From Thiogranum sp. (lineage in GTDB: Bacteria; Pseudomonadota; Gammaproteobacteria; DSM-19610), in assembly GCA_030148775.1 (NCBI GenBank), contig JASBST010000108.1, positions 62,001-126,000 of the forward strand: a DNA stretch of 64,000 nt. The letters run 5' to 3'. Within the stretch, counting starts at the first letter, position 1. Each line of letters begins with the position of its first letter. Shown here in pieces: positions 9,001-17,687 of the stretch. The notes beneath the pieces are model-generated. The model worked only from the letters and a program-made list of their open reading frames with translations. It made no database searches and was not told where the DNA came from. The translations under genes and the position numbers were made by a program.

Positions 9001-12000
9001 TGTCCGGCGCGAACACGGTTTCCGGGGTCTCGGCGACAACTTCGTCGTCCGGCGCATGCTCGGCATTTGTGCTGCCGGTGCGCAAGGCGCCGTTGGCGCT
9101 GGCGGTCGCAAACTCGGCGGCGACTTTTTGCATCACATCGCCGAAGTCCTGCGGTACGACCTTCTCCAGCGGCAGCCGGCTGAGCGTGCTTTCTATGATC
9201 CTGATGGTGTCGTCGAGCAGGGTGCAAACCTCGGCCGGCATGGGGAGCTTATTGACCATCAGGGTCTTAAGCAGCTTCTCCATGCCGCCGGCGAGCTGCG
9301 CGATCTCGTCGCTGTCGGCCATATGGGCGCTGCCATGCAACGTGTGCAGCGCGCGCACCAGCGGCTCATCGACCTGACTATCCCCCGCCGTGACGCGGGC
9401 CAGGCATTGACGGATGACCTCCAGGTGGGCATGAGACTCGGTATTGAAAATATCATAGAGGAGCGGGTCCATGACCGCGTCGGAGTAAACCGTCTGGCTG
9501 TCTTCTTCGTTCTCCGATACGTCGCTCGCGGCAACCTCCGACACCGTGATCTCAGCGGTAGCCGGGGGTGTCGCCCAGTCATCGACTTGCGCCGGCATCA
9601 TCATCCCGTCGGTCGTTTCGCTGGCCGGGTCGACAAACGCGATCTCGGGTTGAACCGCATCGGCGTCGAAGACCTCTCCGCGGCTGATCGCGTCGGCATG
9701 TCGCATAAGCGGCTCGATCGGCTGCCCGACCGGACTGCCGTCCTTGATTTGCGCCACCAGAACGGGAAGCGCCGTCGCCGCACTCTGCAACAACGCCTGC
9801 AATGCCGGTGTAACAGCAACCGAGCCATCGATGACCCGGTTCAGCATATTCTCGAATGCCCAGGCAAACTCGCCGATGCGCATCGCGCCGACCAGACGAC
9901 CGCTGCCCTTGAGCGTATGCCAGGAGCGACGCATCATCGCCAGGGCGTCGGCGTCGTCGCTATTGGCCAACCAGACCGGCAGTTGCGCGCTGATACTGGC
10001 GAGCTCTTCCTCAGCCTCCTCGATGAAAATCTCGAGGATTTCTTCATCGACGTCGGCGCCGATCACGGCAAGCTCTGACTCATTGTCGTTCGCCGCAGTG
10101 ACCTCATCCATAGCGGTCTCTGCGCTGCTGTCGCCAATCTCTTCCCAGTTCAGGGGTTCGTTCGCCACGGGTTCCGGCGGAGCAGGCTCGGCCGTCGCCA
10201 TTACCATTTCTGAAGAGTCGGCTGGATTTTCCTCGACCAGCGGCTGGTGTGACACCGCCTCGTCGGCCGCGACGGCCGGCGTCTCGTCGACAGGCGCTTG
10301 CGGCTCGGAGTCGGCCGGTTCGGGTATGGGTTGCTGCGACGCATAACCCAGTTTCTCGATGCCTTGTTCGGCCACATCCATCGCAGGACCACCATAGAGC
10401 TTCTGTTCCTGCCTGCTTTCCAGGAAATACTCCAGCCCGCAGACCGCGTCGGCCAGGGCGTCCAACTCGTCCTGGGAAGCGCGCTTGCCGCCCTCAATCA
10501 GCTCAATGCTGATGTAGCGCGTAATCGCGCTCACCAAGGCAGCCGGTCGTTCTTCGCCAAGCAACAGCATGCCGCCTTTGACCTGATTGAACCACTGCGG
10601 TACTTCGCCGATCAGCGAGATATCATGATCCGATTCGGTATAACCGATGATTGCGTCCTTGGCCCGCACGAGATCGGCAATCGCCTCCTTGATCGCGACC
10701 TCCATGACCTGATTGTATTCGCTTTCGGCCAGCTGCTCGGCGGCCGGTTTATCCGCACTCGACGGCGCTCGCGCAGTGCCCATCGCATCCACCGAGGACT
10801 CCACCAGCAACAACGTACTGGCGACATCCATCAACGCGGTATCCGCCGCTGCGGCGTCCGTTTCGAGGCAGTCGCGCAGATCCGCCGCTTTTTCGAGCAC
10901 CGCTTTGCGCGCGGCGCCCAGACCCAACATCCCAAGCGTATCGCTCAGCCGCTGCAACGCGTCCATCAGCGACGGAATACCCTCAGTGTCGCTACAGCCG
11001 TTGCGCAGCACGATATCGAGGTTATCCTTCAGCCGCGCGAGTTCCTCTTTAAGCGCCACCGCGACGGTTTCGTACAAGTCAGAGTTGCGGCCGGACAGGC
11101 TTTCGCGTGCCGAGGAGATTTCGCTTTCATCGGGCAGCAATTCGCGCAACCGATACGTTTCCTGTATCTCGGCGATACGGGGACTGACGCTGGGTGAAAC
11201 CTGCGCACAATAGAACAGAAGGTTCTTAAGCAACTCCTCGTGCGGCGTTTCGATAAGTGCCGCTTCCCCTTCATCGATAAGCCGCTTGATTTCCCGATCC
11301 ACCTGTCCCAGGATCCGCTTGAGGGCCACGTTGCCCTCCATGCCGCCATCGATCAGGGCATCGAGCATTCCGGCGCACACCCACCACAGACGGACGGTAG
11401 TAGGGTGCCCGCCCAGCGCAAACAGGGATTCGACGGTTTCACGCAGGATCTGCTGCGCGTTATGCGGGTTTTTGTCCCTTAACCAGCCGAGCAGACCGCG
11501 CTGGAACCGGTGACGCAATTCGCGCACCTTGCTCATCATATCCGGCTCGGCGGCAACATTCTGTACGGATGCCGGCAGCGGAGAACCCAGATCGGGCGAA
11601 AACATGGTGTTCTCGGACAGCAGGCCCGCCCCGCGAACCGCGCGCAGATCATTCAACAGCGGCAACAATACCAACGGGATATCCCGATAGCCGGCGACCA
11701 GGCGGTCCAGATAATCCGGCAGCTGCAGGATCGCACGCATGAGCACTTCGCAAGCATCATCGCGCTGTGCCACACTTCCTGCCAGCATCGCCCGTGAGGT
11801 CTGTTCCATCTCCTCGGCGAGCAGGGCGGCCCCATAAAGCTCGACCATCTGCAGCGTTCCGTAGACCTGGTGCAAACGGTTCGCAAGCGTATCCAGATGC
11901 CCGGTCTGCTGTGCGTCGTCGACATGGGACTCCAGCGCCTGACGGGCCTCCTTCAAGGTTTCGTCGAGTTCCTTTTTTACCCACGTCAGAGTGCTGCTAT

Positions 12001-12016
12001 CGATGACTTGGTTCAT
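6080..12016 (-). CDS. chpA: Hybrid chemotaxis-type histidine kinase ChpA (PilL)
   Basis: The central kinase of the Chp/Pil system; it passes phosphate to PilG and PilH to steer pilus extension and retraction. The 1978 residues hold an N-terminal FimL/HPt-like helical part (LHQVYGTLQM, no phospho-His). Four HPt domains follow, with histidines at about 700 (HTLKGSGR), 891 (HTLHGSA), 1089 and 1246 (both HTLKGGARMAD). A dimerisation region follows near 1310-1480, then an HATPase (N-box near 1559, later DDGAGIN and GRGVGMDVV). A CheW-like domain comes next, and a C-terminal receiver with Asp1904 (LLDIEMPRMDG). Long acidic Ala/Pro/Glu linkers join the HPt units. P. aeruginosa ChpA is longer (about 2470), with more Xpt domains. 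AGGAAA precedes the ATG. Confidence 0.95.
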   Translation of the reverse strand: MNQVIDSSTLTWVKKELDETLKEARQALESHVDDAQQTGHLDTLANRLHQVYGTLQMVELYGAALLAEEMEQTSRAMLAGSVAQRDDACEVLMRAILQLPDYLDRLVAGYRDIPLVLLPLLNDLRAVRGAGLLSENTMFSPDLGSPLPASVQNVAAEPDMMSKVRELRHRFQRGLLGWLRDKNPHNAQQILRETVESLFALGGHPTTVRLWWVCAGMLDALIDGGMEGNVALKRILGQVDREIKRLIDEGEAALIETPHEELLKNLLFYCAQVSPSVSPRIAEIQETYRLRELLPDESEISSARESLSGRNSDLYETVAVALKEELARLKDNLDIVLRNGCSDTEGIPSLMDALQRLSDTLGMLGLGAARKAVLEKAADLRDCLETDAAAADTALMDVASTLLLVESSVDAMGTARAPSSADKPAAEQLAESEYNQVMEVAIKEAIADLVRAKDAIIGYTESDHDISLIGEVPQWFNQVKGGMLLLGEERPAALVSAITRYISIELIEGGKRASQDELDALADAVCGLEYFLESRQEQKLYGGPAMDVAEQGIEKLGYASQQPIPEPADSEPQAPVDETPAVAADEAVSHQPLVEENPADSSEMVMATAEPAPPEPVANEPLNWEEIGDSSAETAMDEVTAANDNESELAVIGADVDEEILEIFIEEAEEELASISAQLPVWLANSDDADALAMMRRSWHTLKGSGRLVGAMRIGEFAWAFENMLNRVIDGSVAVTPALQALLQSAATALPVLVAQIKDGSPVGQPIEPLMRHADAISRGEVFDADAVQPEIAFVDPASETTDGMMMPAQVDDWATPPATAEITVSEVAASDVSENEEDSQTVYSDAVMDPLLYDIFNTESHAHLEVIRQCLARVTAGDSQVDEPLVRALHTLHGSAHMADSDEIAQLAGGMEKLLKTLMVNKLPMPAEVCTLLDDTIRIIESTLSRLPLEKVVPQDFGDVMQKVAAEFATASANGALRTGSTNAEHAPDDEVVAETPETVFAPDSGDDMSPLAEPEPFEQPLPQPALAQAVDLVAEPADPYAGHDDELLQVFLEEAAENLESADGALQSWRESQGDSAALAALQRALHTLKGGARMADLPAIGDVAHAVESLLSAMDGAGAAAGVEYIEGVQQAHDCLAQMLDQVRARQVLQPAAELVNRLEALREAVPAAADAADLVEEVPADSVDRGGDDAQADPYVEVDPELLGVFIEEAGDIVGHCEQTLQNWKRARDDQELIAELQRELHTLKGGARMADITEIGDLAHAVESLMVRVADGAVAASDSLFMVLESTQDRLADMVDKVSNRAALEAASDIIAKLDKLRAGQEVEEKPVAQKAPGAKSSEAVALAADNEFAERRSRSRSSQELIRVKAELLDNMVNYAGEVSIYRSRLEQQIGAYGFNLVEMEQTVARVREQLRKLEIETEAQVLYRYEREGEIMDEGSAGEDFDPLEMDRYSHMQQLSRSLMESVSDLSSIQNMLENITRESETLLLQQSRVNTELQEGLMRTRIVPFLGLAARMRRIVRQTAQELNKKAELELSGAEGEMDRTVVDRIVAPLEHMLRNAISHGIETPAQRRASGKPESGTIRITLERESSDVVLRIADDGAGINLDAIRRKAIQRGMMETNSELTDNEVLQFILETGFSTAEQVTQVAGRGVGMDVVNSEVKQLGGSLHIDSIQGKGTTFTVRLPFTLALNQALLVEVGDDTYAIPLSSIEGIVRMRREDLRAHYDDPDTRFAYGQYEYEVRHLGSVLVTGIPHLDSGPKRLPVLLARFGEHCVAFHVENLLGSREIVVKSVGPQISTVPGVSGATILGDGRVVMILDVAALLRGGAASMSDQVNHLGGRPAARGQGMTVMVVDDSITVRKVTTRILERNDMNVIAAKDGVDAVSKLQDHIPDIMLLDIEMPRMDGFELATHVRNEARLRNIPIIMITSRTGDKHRQRAMQIGVNRYLGKPFQESELLENIQALLEETGSNG

Positions 12017-12051
12017 AGTGTTTCCTTTCGTCCCGCAACGGATGCGATACG

Positions 12052-12933
12052 TCAGTTGGTACGCCGATAAACCAGCGAATCGGGGTATCGCACTTTTTCC
12101 ATGTTAGAATTAGGCCAGTCCAGCAGCTCACCCGGTCCCAGAATCATTACCCCGCCGGGTCGCAGATTCTCCGCCAGCGAATCCGCCATCTCCAGACGGG
12201 TTTGTCTGTCATAGTAGATCAGCAGATTCTGGCAGTAGATCAGATCCACGCTCTGCTGCTCCTGCGCGACCTGGTCGCTGAGACTCCGGGAGCTGAAACT
12301 CACGCGCTCGCGGATACCCTCGGCTACCTGAAAATGCGTATCAGAAACCTTCTTACAGTACCGGTACTGGAACGCCACCGGTATATCCCGAAGGCGTCGC
12401 CGCAGATACCTGCCTGTACACGCGCTCTGCACCGCGGGTTGGCTGATGTCGGTCCCCACCACCCGCCATGAGACCGGAACAGGCGATCCATCGATGCTGT
12501 CGTCGATCAACATGGCGAGGCTGTAAGCCTCCTCGCCGGTCGCGCAGCCAACACTCCAGACTGTCAGCTCGTCACCGCGTTCCAGCACGTCCGGCAACAA
12601 ACAGGAACCGACAAACCGCATCGACGACTCATGCCTGAAAAAACAGGTCTCGTGCACTGTAAGCCGGTCGATCAACAACAGCCACTCGGTGTCTTGCGCT
12701 CCGTGAATCAGCCGCTCGTAGTATTCACGTACATCCTGGCAGTTTGTTGCCCGCATCCGAGCCCGCAAGCCGCTCAGAAGAAACGAACGTCGCTCGGGTG
12801 CGATGAACAATCCGGCCTTCTGCTTCAGCAGACGCGACCATGCGGCAAACTGCTCATCGTCGATTTCCGTGGCGAACCCGACCGAGAGGCTGGCCCGCTG
12901 AAAATCCCGCGCATAACCGGCGACGTCACTCAT
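12052..12933 (-). CDS. pilK: CheR-type receptor methyltransferase PilK
   Basis: A SAM-dependent methyltransferase that should methylate glutamates on the PilJ receptor. The N-terminal helical domain is followed by the Rossmann part with VWSVGCATGEEAYSLAML, the SAM-binding signature of CheR. Later come GTDIS and the DLIYCQNLLIYYD segment. I chose the ATG at 12933, beginning MSDVAGYARDF. An open frame runs upstream to 13038 but would overlap pilJ by 86 nt and adds Arg-rich non-family sequence. The product is 293 residues. It sits between pilJ and chpA as in Pseudomonas. Confidence 0.92.
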   Translation of the reverse strand: MSDVAGYARDFQRASLSVGFATEIDDEQFAAWSRLLKQKAGLFIAPERRSFLLSGLRARMRATNCQDVREYYERLIHGAQDTEWLLLIDRLTVHETCFFRHESSMRFVGSCLLPDVLERGDELTVWSVGCATGEEAYSLAMLIDDSIDGSPVPVSWRVVGTDISQPAVQSACTGRYLRRRLRDIPVAFQYRYCKKVSDTHFQVAEGIRERVSFSSRSLSDQVAQEQQSVDLIYCQNLLIYYDRQTRLEMADSLAENLRPGGVMILGPGELLDWPNSNMEKVRYPDSLVYRRTN

Positions 12934-12952
12934 ACGCTCAGCTCTCTGCGCG

Positions 12953-14974
12953 TTACTCCGGCAACTTGAAGCCGGCAACCGAATTCCCCATCTCGTCAGC
13001 CAGTGCCGCGAGATTACCGATAGAGGCCGCCGTCTCATTGGTACCGGCTGAGGTCTGCGTGGTGATTTCCTGGATGATATGCATAGTCTCGGAAATATTC
13101 GCCGCCGCCTTGGACTGCTGGCGCGCAGAGGACGAAATATTCTGGATAAGACCCGAGAGATCTTCCGACACGTTCACGATCTCATCCAGTGCCTCTCCGG
13201 ATTCCTCCGCCAGGCGGGCACCGTTGACCACACCCGCGGTACTCTGTTCCATCGAAATCACCGCTTCGTTGGTGTCGGTCTGGATGGTTTTCACCAACGC
13301 CTCGATCTGTTTGGTCGCATTGGACGAGCGTTCGGCCAGTCGCTGCACTTCGTCGGCAACCACCGCGAAACCGCGGCCAGCTTCGCCCGCCATCGCCGCC
13401 TGAATCGCAGCGTTCAACGCCAGTATATTGGTTTGCTCGGCGATATCGTTGATCAGCTCGACGATGTCACCGATCTCCTGCGAACTTTCACCCAGACGCT
13501 TGATGCGCTTGGAGGTCTCCTGGATAGTCTCGCGGATTCTATCCATACCTTCGATGTTGCGCCTTACCGTGTCGCCGCCTTTTTTGGCGAACTCCACCGA
13601 ACGCAGGGCCTTGTCGGCGGTCTCCTCGGAGTGGCGTGACACCTCGTCGATGGACACGGCCATTTCGTTGATGGCGGTGGTTACCGACGTGATCTCTTCG
13701 GCCTGATGCATGCTGGCCTCGGTGAGATGCTGGGCGGTTTCCTGCGTCTGCTTGGCCGCGGACGACACCTGCCCGGAGGTCTCGTTAATGGTGGTGACCA
13801 TGTCGCGCAGCGCGTCGATGGTATAGTTGACGGAGTCCGCGATTGCACCGGTGAAGTCTTCGGTCACCGTCGCGTAGGTAGTCAGATCACCGTCTGCGAG
13901 GTTGCCCATTTCGTCCAGCAACCGCAGAATCGCCTCCTGGTTGTTTTTGTTTTCCATCTCAGCGATCTTTCGACGGTTGCCCTGATCGCGATACACCTGC
14001 ATACCCAGAAGAAACAGCACCAACAAGCTGATGCCGCCGAACATATAGGCCATTTCCGGCTGTATGGCGCGCAGGTCGGCGGCGAGCGAGTAGGCGTTCT
14101 GCAGGCGCAGGGATGCCGCGAACAGCTCGTCGGACTGAGAGGAAATATTACGCGCGGCACGCTGCACTTCCAGCAGGTCATCCGACATATCCAGGAGCTC
14201 CTCGACATTGTCGGAGACGGTCTTGAAGAGCATGGAGGTCTCGAACAGTTTGGCCTGAACCTCGTCGTTCTTGATCATGCCGATGGTGTCGTTGCCGCGC
14301 ACCATACCGTCCAGAACGGTGCCATATTCCTGGACGTCTTCGGAAAAACGCTCAATCGCCATTTCCACGTTTTCGCCGTTCAACGCCAGGTTGACGTTGT
14401 TGACGATACGCTGGCTCAGCATGAGCTGGCGGGTGGCCAGATTGATGGTGTTGCGATCGGCCTTGGTGTCCAGAAGAATATTGACGATCTCTTCGTCGTA
14501 GGCCTGCAGCTTGGGTATAACCTCGTTGATGACGCCGCCGATCTCAGCCACCGCCACGGCTACGGTCTCTTTCGATCCCAGGACGAAATCCACGCTCTTG
14601 CGGAAGCCGGACCAGTTTTTCTCCAGGGCCGTCAAGTCATCGTTCACCGTACCGGCACTGGGAGGAAGCCCGGTCGCCACGTTGCCGTTACGTTCCCGCG
14701 ATAACGCCTCTTCGAAGCGGTCGCGATACAGGGTCAGCTGATCGAAGGCCGGAGTCACGCCGTTGGAAGCCTCAAGCGCATACTTCGCCACCTGCTGCGA
14801 CAAGACCTGCTGTTCACTGGTATAACCGATGTATTCCTTGTCGTGATCGGCCTGAATGCCCACATACCAGAACACGCCAACCATGGAACTCAATGACAGC
14901 AGCAACGCCGCAATCAAGTACATCGTCCGTTTATGTGAGCCCACCTTGGCGTGGGGTTGCTTTGCTGTACTCAT
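12953..14974 (-). CDS. pilJ: Type IV pilus methyl-accepting receptor PilJ
   Basis: An inner-membrane chemoreceptor that feeds the ChpA kinase. TM1 is at about residues 17-37 and TM2 at about 308-327. The periplasmic part between them is the helical PilJ-type sensor with two four-helix repeats. A HAMP-like region follows. The cytoplasmic coiled coil contains the hairpin tip [19 protein letters not shown] then [21 protein letters not shown]; Met replaces the more usual Ala/Arg in this stretch, as in other PilJ proteins. The 673-residue length is normal. The ATG at 14974 has AGGAG 8 nt upstream. Confidence 0.95.
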   Translation of the reverse strand: MSTAKQPHAKVGSHKRTMYLIAALLLSLSSMVGVFWYVGIQADHDKEYIGYTSEQQVLSQQVAKYALEASNGVTPAFDQLTLYRDRFEEALSRERNGNVATGLPPSAGTVNDDLTALEKNWSGFRKSVDFVLGSKETVAVAVAEIGGVINEVIPKLQAYDEEIVNILLDTKADRNTINLATRQLMLSQRIVNNVNLALNGENVEMAIERFSEDVQEYGTVLDGMVRGNDTIGMIKNDEVQAKLFETSMLFKTVSDNVEELLDMSDDLLEVQRAARNISSQSDELFAASLRLQNAYSLAADLRAIQPEMAYMFGGISLLVLFLLGMQVYRDQGNRRKIAEMENKNNQEAILRLLDEMGNLADGDLTTYATVTEDFTGAIADSVNYTIDALRDMVTTINETSGQVSSAAKQTQETAQHLTEASMHQAEEITSVTTAINEMAVSIDEVSRHSEETADKALRSVEFAKKGGDTVRRNIEGMDRIRETIQETSKRIKRLGESSQEIGDIVELINDIAEQTNILALNAAIQAAMAGEAGRGFAVVADEVQRLAERSSNATKQIEALVKTIQTDTNEAVISMEQSTAGVVNGARLAEESGEALDEIVNVSEDLSGLIQNISSSARQQSKAAANISETMHIIQEITTQTSAGTNETAASIGNLAALADEMGNSVAGFKLPE

Positions 14975-15048
14975 GTCAAGTCTCCTGACCTAATCGACTG
15001 CTTCTTCCCGGATGTTTTCACCAACTTAAGTCTTTGCTGCCCGCCGCA

Positions 15049-15591
15049 TCACACCGCGGCTTTCAAGAATTGTGGCGCCTCGGCAAGCCGATGCATGCTG
15101 AACACGCCCCAATGCTCGTTCCCTGCCCGAAATCCGTGCACCATGTATTCGTGCACACGCTCGTCGGTACCCGGCAACTCGTCGCACTGCTGCTCCTCGC
15201 GAAAATGTCGCAGACCGAGAACGGCGTCGACGACCAGCCCGGAGTAGACGCCCTGGTGGTTCACCACGAGGATACGGCTGCGGCGGTTGAGCGAAGGCGC
15301 CCGATCGTGCAAATAGCCCTGCAGGTCCAGAATCGGCATCAGATTGCCGCGCACGTTGGCGATCCCGCAGACCCATTGCTTGGTACGCGGAACCTGCGAA
15401 AGGGCGGGTGGAGTCAGTATTTCGGAAACCTCTCCCAGAGGCGCCACCAGCTGCAGGTCTCCCAGCCGGAAACCGATACCGATCCATTCGTCTTCCGACT
15501 GCTTCTGCTGCGGCAACCCATGCGCATTCGCCAGGCACAGCGTCTCCAGACGGGCGAGTTGCTGCAGCGGGGAAAGAGGCTGAGCGGACAT
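15049..15591 (-). CDS. pilI: CheW-like adaptor PilI
   Basis: This 180-residue CheW-domain protein couples the PilJ receptor to the ChpA kinase. The CheW fold begins near residue 37 (IGIGFRLGDLQLVAPL) and includes the marker VCGIANVRGNLMPILDL, which aligns with GxxNxRGxxxPV of CheW. It lies between pilH and pilJ, as in Pseudomonas. AAGGAT lies close to the ATG. An overlapping frame at 15026-15538 is a shadow. Confidence 0.93.
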   Translation of the reverse strand: MSAQPLSPLQQLARLETLCLANAHGLPQQKQSEDEWIGIGFRLGDLQLVAPLGEVSEILTPPALSQVPRTKQWVCGIANVRGNLMPILDLQGYLHDRAPSLNRRSRILVVNHQGVYSGLVVDAVLGLRHFREEQQCDELPGTDERVHEYMVHGFRAGNEHWGVFSMHRLAEAPQFLKAAV

Positions 15592-15605
15592 ATCCTTTTA
15601 TCCTC

Positions 15606-15974
15606 TTATACCAGTTCCAAAGCGCTATTGATCTTTTCCATCAGGACTTTTTCCGATACCGGCTTGGTCAGAAAGTCTCTGGCGCCCTGACGCAAACCCC
15701 AGACGCGATCGGTTTCCTGATCCTTCGTTGTGACGATGATCACCGGAATCTCCTTGGTCTGCGCATCCTTGGTCAGCTGTCGGGTCGCCTGAAAGCCGTT
15801 GAGTCCGGGCATCACCACATCCATGAGAATCAGATCGGGCTTCATCTCCCGGGCCCGTTCGATGCCTTCGGTGCCGTTTTCAGCGGTCTCCACCTCGAAG
15901 CCATTCTTTTCCAGGAAGCCTTTCAGGACGTGCGCTTCTGTCGGCGAATCATCAACGATCAATATCTGTGCCAT
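15606..15974 (-). CDS. pilH: CheY-like response regulator PilH
   Basis: A stand-alone receiver of 122 residues. The acidic pocket is D8-D9, the phosphorylated Asp is D52 (LILMDVVMP), and the conserved Lys is K104 (FLTKPVS). In Pseudomonas PilH opposes PilG and is linked to PilU-dependent retraction and phosphate drain. The ATG at 15974 (MAQILIVDD) is preferred over the open frame from 16013, because GAGGTAAG lies just upstream and family members begin there. Confidence 0.95.
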   Translation of the reverse strand: MAQILIVDDSPTEAHVLKGFLEKNGFEVETAENGTEGIERAREMKPDLILMDVVMPGLNGFQATRQLTKDAQTKEIPVIIVTTKDQETDRVWGLRQGARDFLTKPVSEKVLMEKINSALELV

Positions 15975-16040
15975 CGGTCTTACCTCTTGTTTGATTACTG
16001 CGCCCAGTGACAAACCTTGTTACTGGATTTACCTGTTACA

Positions 16041-16517
16041 CTAGTCCTGTGTCTGCACATGCTTGCGGATAGCGCTCAGCAGCTCATCCTTGGTGAAGGG
16101 TTTGGTCAGGTATTGATCAGAACCCACGATGCGCCCGCGCGCACGGTCAAAAAGACCGTCTTTGCTGGAAAGCATGATTACCGGGGTATCTTTGAAAACC
16201 TGATTATTCTTGATCAGCGCGCAAGTCTGGTAGCCGTCCAGACGCGGCATCATGATGTCGACAAAAATGATGTCCGGTTTTTCGTCGGCGATTTTCGCCA
16301 GGGCCTCGAAACCGTCGGTGGCGGTCACCACGTTGCACCCTTCTTTTTTCAGCAGACTCTCGGCGGTACGACGTATCGTCTTCGAATCGTCGATCACCAT
16401 GACTTTTAGACTGCCCACTTCCGACACCGGCGCACTCTCCGCAGCTTCGCTGGCCTTGTCCGCAGGCTCTAATTCTCCGATTTCTTCTGGATCTACAATG
16501 GTTTGCATACGGCTCAT
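16041..16517 (-). CDS. pilG: CheY-like response regulator PilG
   Basis: First gene of the pil-chp operon. This receiver is the main output for pilus extension and, in Pseudomonas, for CyaB cAMP synthesis. The acidic pocket lies at D43-D44 (VMVIDDSKTIRR), the phospho-acceptor is D87 (IIFVDIMMPRLDG), and the conserved Lys is K139 (YLTKPFTKDE). The receiver is almost identical to Pseudomonas PilG as I remember it. Here an acidic N-terminal tail of about 35 residues precedes it; the Pseudomonas protein has about eight. An in-frame Met at residue 4 is an alternative start. Confidence 0.95.
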   Translation of the reverse strand: MSRMQTIVDPEEIGELEPADKASEAAESAPVSEVGSLKVMVIDDSKTIRRTAESLLKKEGCNVVTATDGFEALAKIADEKPDIIFVDIMMPRLDGYQTCALIKNNQVFKDTPVIMLSSKDGLFDRARGRIVGSDQYLTKPFTKDELLSAIRKHVQTQD

Positions 16518-16659
16518 ACCTGACCCAATTGTGCTATCCTAGTTTGCGCCCTGCCCACCGGACACGGCTGTCGCCGCGTGGTCGGCGCAGAATTCGAGCG
16601 CCCGATTCGGCCGCCGTATGTACGCTACAATGGCGACTACAGGCTTCTATCGTCCGTTC

Positions 16660-16678
16660 AACAGTAAACTTTACAGTT
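16660..16678. repeat. 19-bp near-perfect palindrome in the pilG-gshB divergent region
   Basis: AACAGTAAACTTTACAGTT: eight of nine base pairs match around a central C, with the core GTAAA/TTTAC exact. It lies 50 nt upstream of gshB and 143 nt upstream of pilG. Such symmetry suggests a dimeric repressor or activator site. I do not recognise the regulator. Confidence 0.45.
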
Positions 16679-16693
16679 ATGAAATTGTTCACA
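16678..16693 (+). promoter_or_regulatory. CRP/Vfr-like binding site between pilG and gshB
   Basis: TATGA-AATTGT-TCACA matches the CRP consensus TGTGA-N6-TCACA at nine of ten defined bases. It lies 35 nt before the gshB ATG and 161 nt before the pilG start, in the 210-nt divergent region. In Pseudomonas, Vfr (the cAMP-binding CRP homologue) acts with the Chp system through cAMP, which makes the site plausible. The match is seen; binding and direction of control are inference. Confidence 0.5.
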
Positions 16694-16727
16694 TTCTGTG
16701 CCGTATGATGCGGCCTGAGGGGAACGC

Positions 16728-17687
16728 ATGAGCATCACTCTCGGCATCGTCATGGACCCGATCCCGTCGATCAAAGTCCACAAGGACAGCAGCTTCGCCA
16801 TGCTACTGGCGGCACAGGCACGGGGGTGGGAGCTGTCCTACATGCAGCAGAGCGATCTCTATCTGCGCGATGGCGTGGCCTACGGGCGACAGCGCCCGCT
16901 GCAGGTCTGGGATCGGCCGCGGGACTGGTTCCGCCTCGGTGGCGACGTCGAGCGGCCGCTGGCGGACCTGAACGTCATCCTGATGCGCAAGGATCCGCCG
17001 CTGACGCTGGAATATCTCTACACCACCTACATCCTGGAACAGGCCGAGTCGGCCGGCGCCCTGGTGGTCAATCGACCTCAGGCGCTGCGTAACAGCAACG
17101 AGAAGCTTTTCACCGCCAAATTTCCACAATGTTGCGCGCCCACGCTGGTCAGCCGCGAGAGTCCGCGCCTGCGCGCCTTTGCCGAGGAACACGGGGACAT
17201 CATCCTGAAACCGCTCGACGCCATGGGCGGCAGCTCGGTGTTCCGGGTGCGCCAGGGCGACCCCAATATCAGTGTCATCCTGGAAACACTCACCGAACTG
17301 GGCCAGCGTAGCGCCATGGCACAGCGCTTCATTCCCGAGATCAGCGCCGGCGACAAACGCATCCTGATGATCGACGGCGAACCGGTCCCCTACGCGCTGG
17401 CGAGAATTCCCGCTGCGGGCGAAACCCGCGGCAATCTGGCCGCCGGCGGGCGCGGGGAAGGCGTCGAATTGAGCCAACGCGACCGCTGGATCTGCGCCCA
17501 GGTCGGGCCCGAACTGAGATCCCGGGGCCTGTTGTTCGTCGGTCTGGACGTCATTGGCGATTATCTGACCGAAATCAATGTCACCAGCCCGACCTGCATC
17601 CGTGAGCTGGACCGGCTCTACTGGCTGGATATCGCCGGCCAGCTGATGGACTGCATCGAGGCGAAATTGGCGCCCGCGATACCGTGA
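16728..17687 (+). CDS. gshB: Glutathione synthetase
   Basis: An ATP-grasp enzyme that joins gamma-glutamylcysteine and glycine. The 319-residue protein has the family N-terminus IVMDPIPSIKVHKDS, the LRKDPP-like segment LMRKDPPLTLEYLY, the ATP-grasp stretch ILKPLDAMGGSSVFR and the C-terminal TEINVTSPTCIRELD. GAGGGG precedes the ATG by about 7 nt. It is divergent from pilG, the same arrangement as in Pseudomonas. Its stop overlaps the apbE GTG start by 4 nt. Confidence 0.97.
   Translation: MSITLGIVMDPIPSIKVHKDSSFAMLLAAQARGWELSYMQQSDLYLRDGVAYGRQRPLQVWDRPRDWFRLGGDVERPLADLNVILMRKDPPLTLEYLYTTYILEQAESAGALVVNRPQALRNSNEKLFTAKFPQCCAPTLVSRESPRLRAFAEEHGDIILKPLDAMGGSSVFRVRQGDPNISVILETLTELGQRSAMAQRFIPEISAGDKRILMIDGEPVPYALARIPAAGETRGNLAAGGRGEGVELSQRDRWICAQVGPELRSRGLLFVGLDVIGDYLTEINVTSPTCIRELDRLYWLDIAGQLMDCIEAKLAPAIP

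Noticed and set aside
9056-10078. Long plus-strand frame opposite chpA (340 codons)
   Set aside because: It is antisense to a well-supported kinase, has no recognisable domain, and such frames are expected in GC-rich coding DNA.
13706-14704. Long plus-strand frame opposite pilJ (332 codons)
   Set aside because: Shadow of pilJ with no family match and low-complexity composition.
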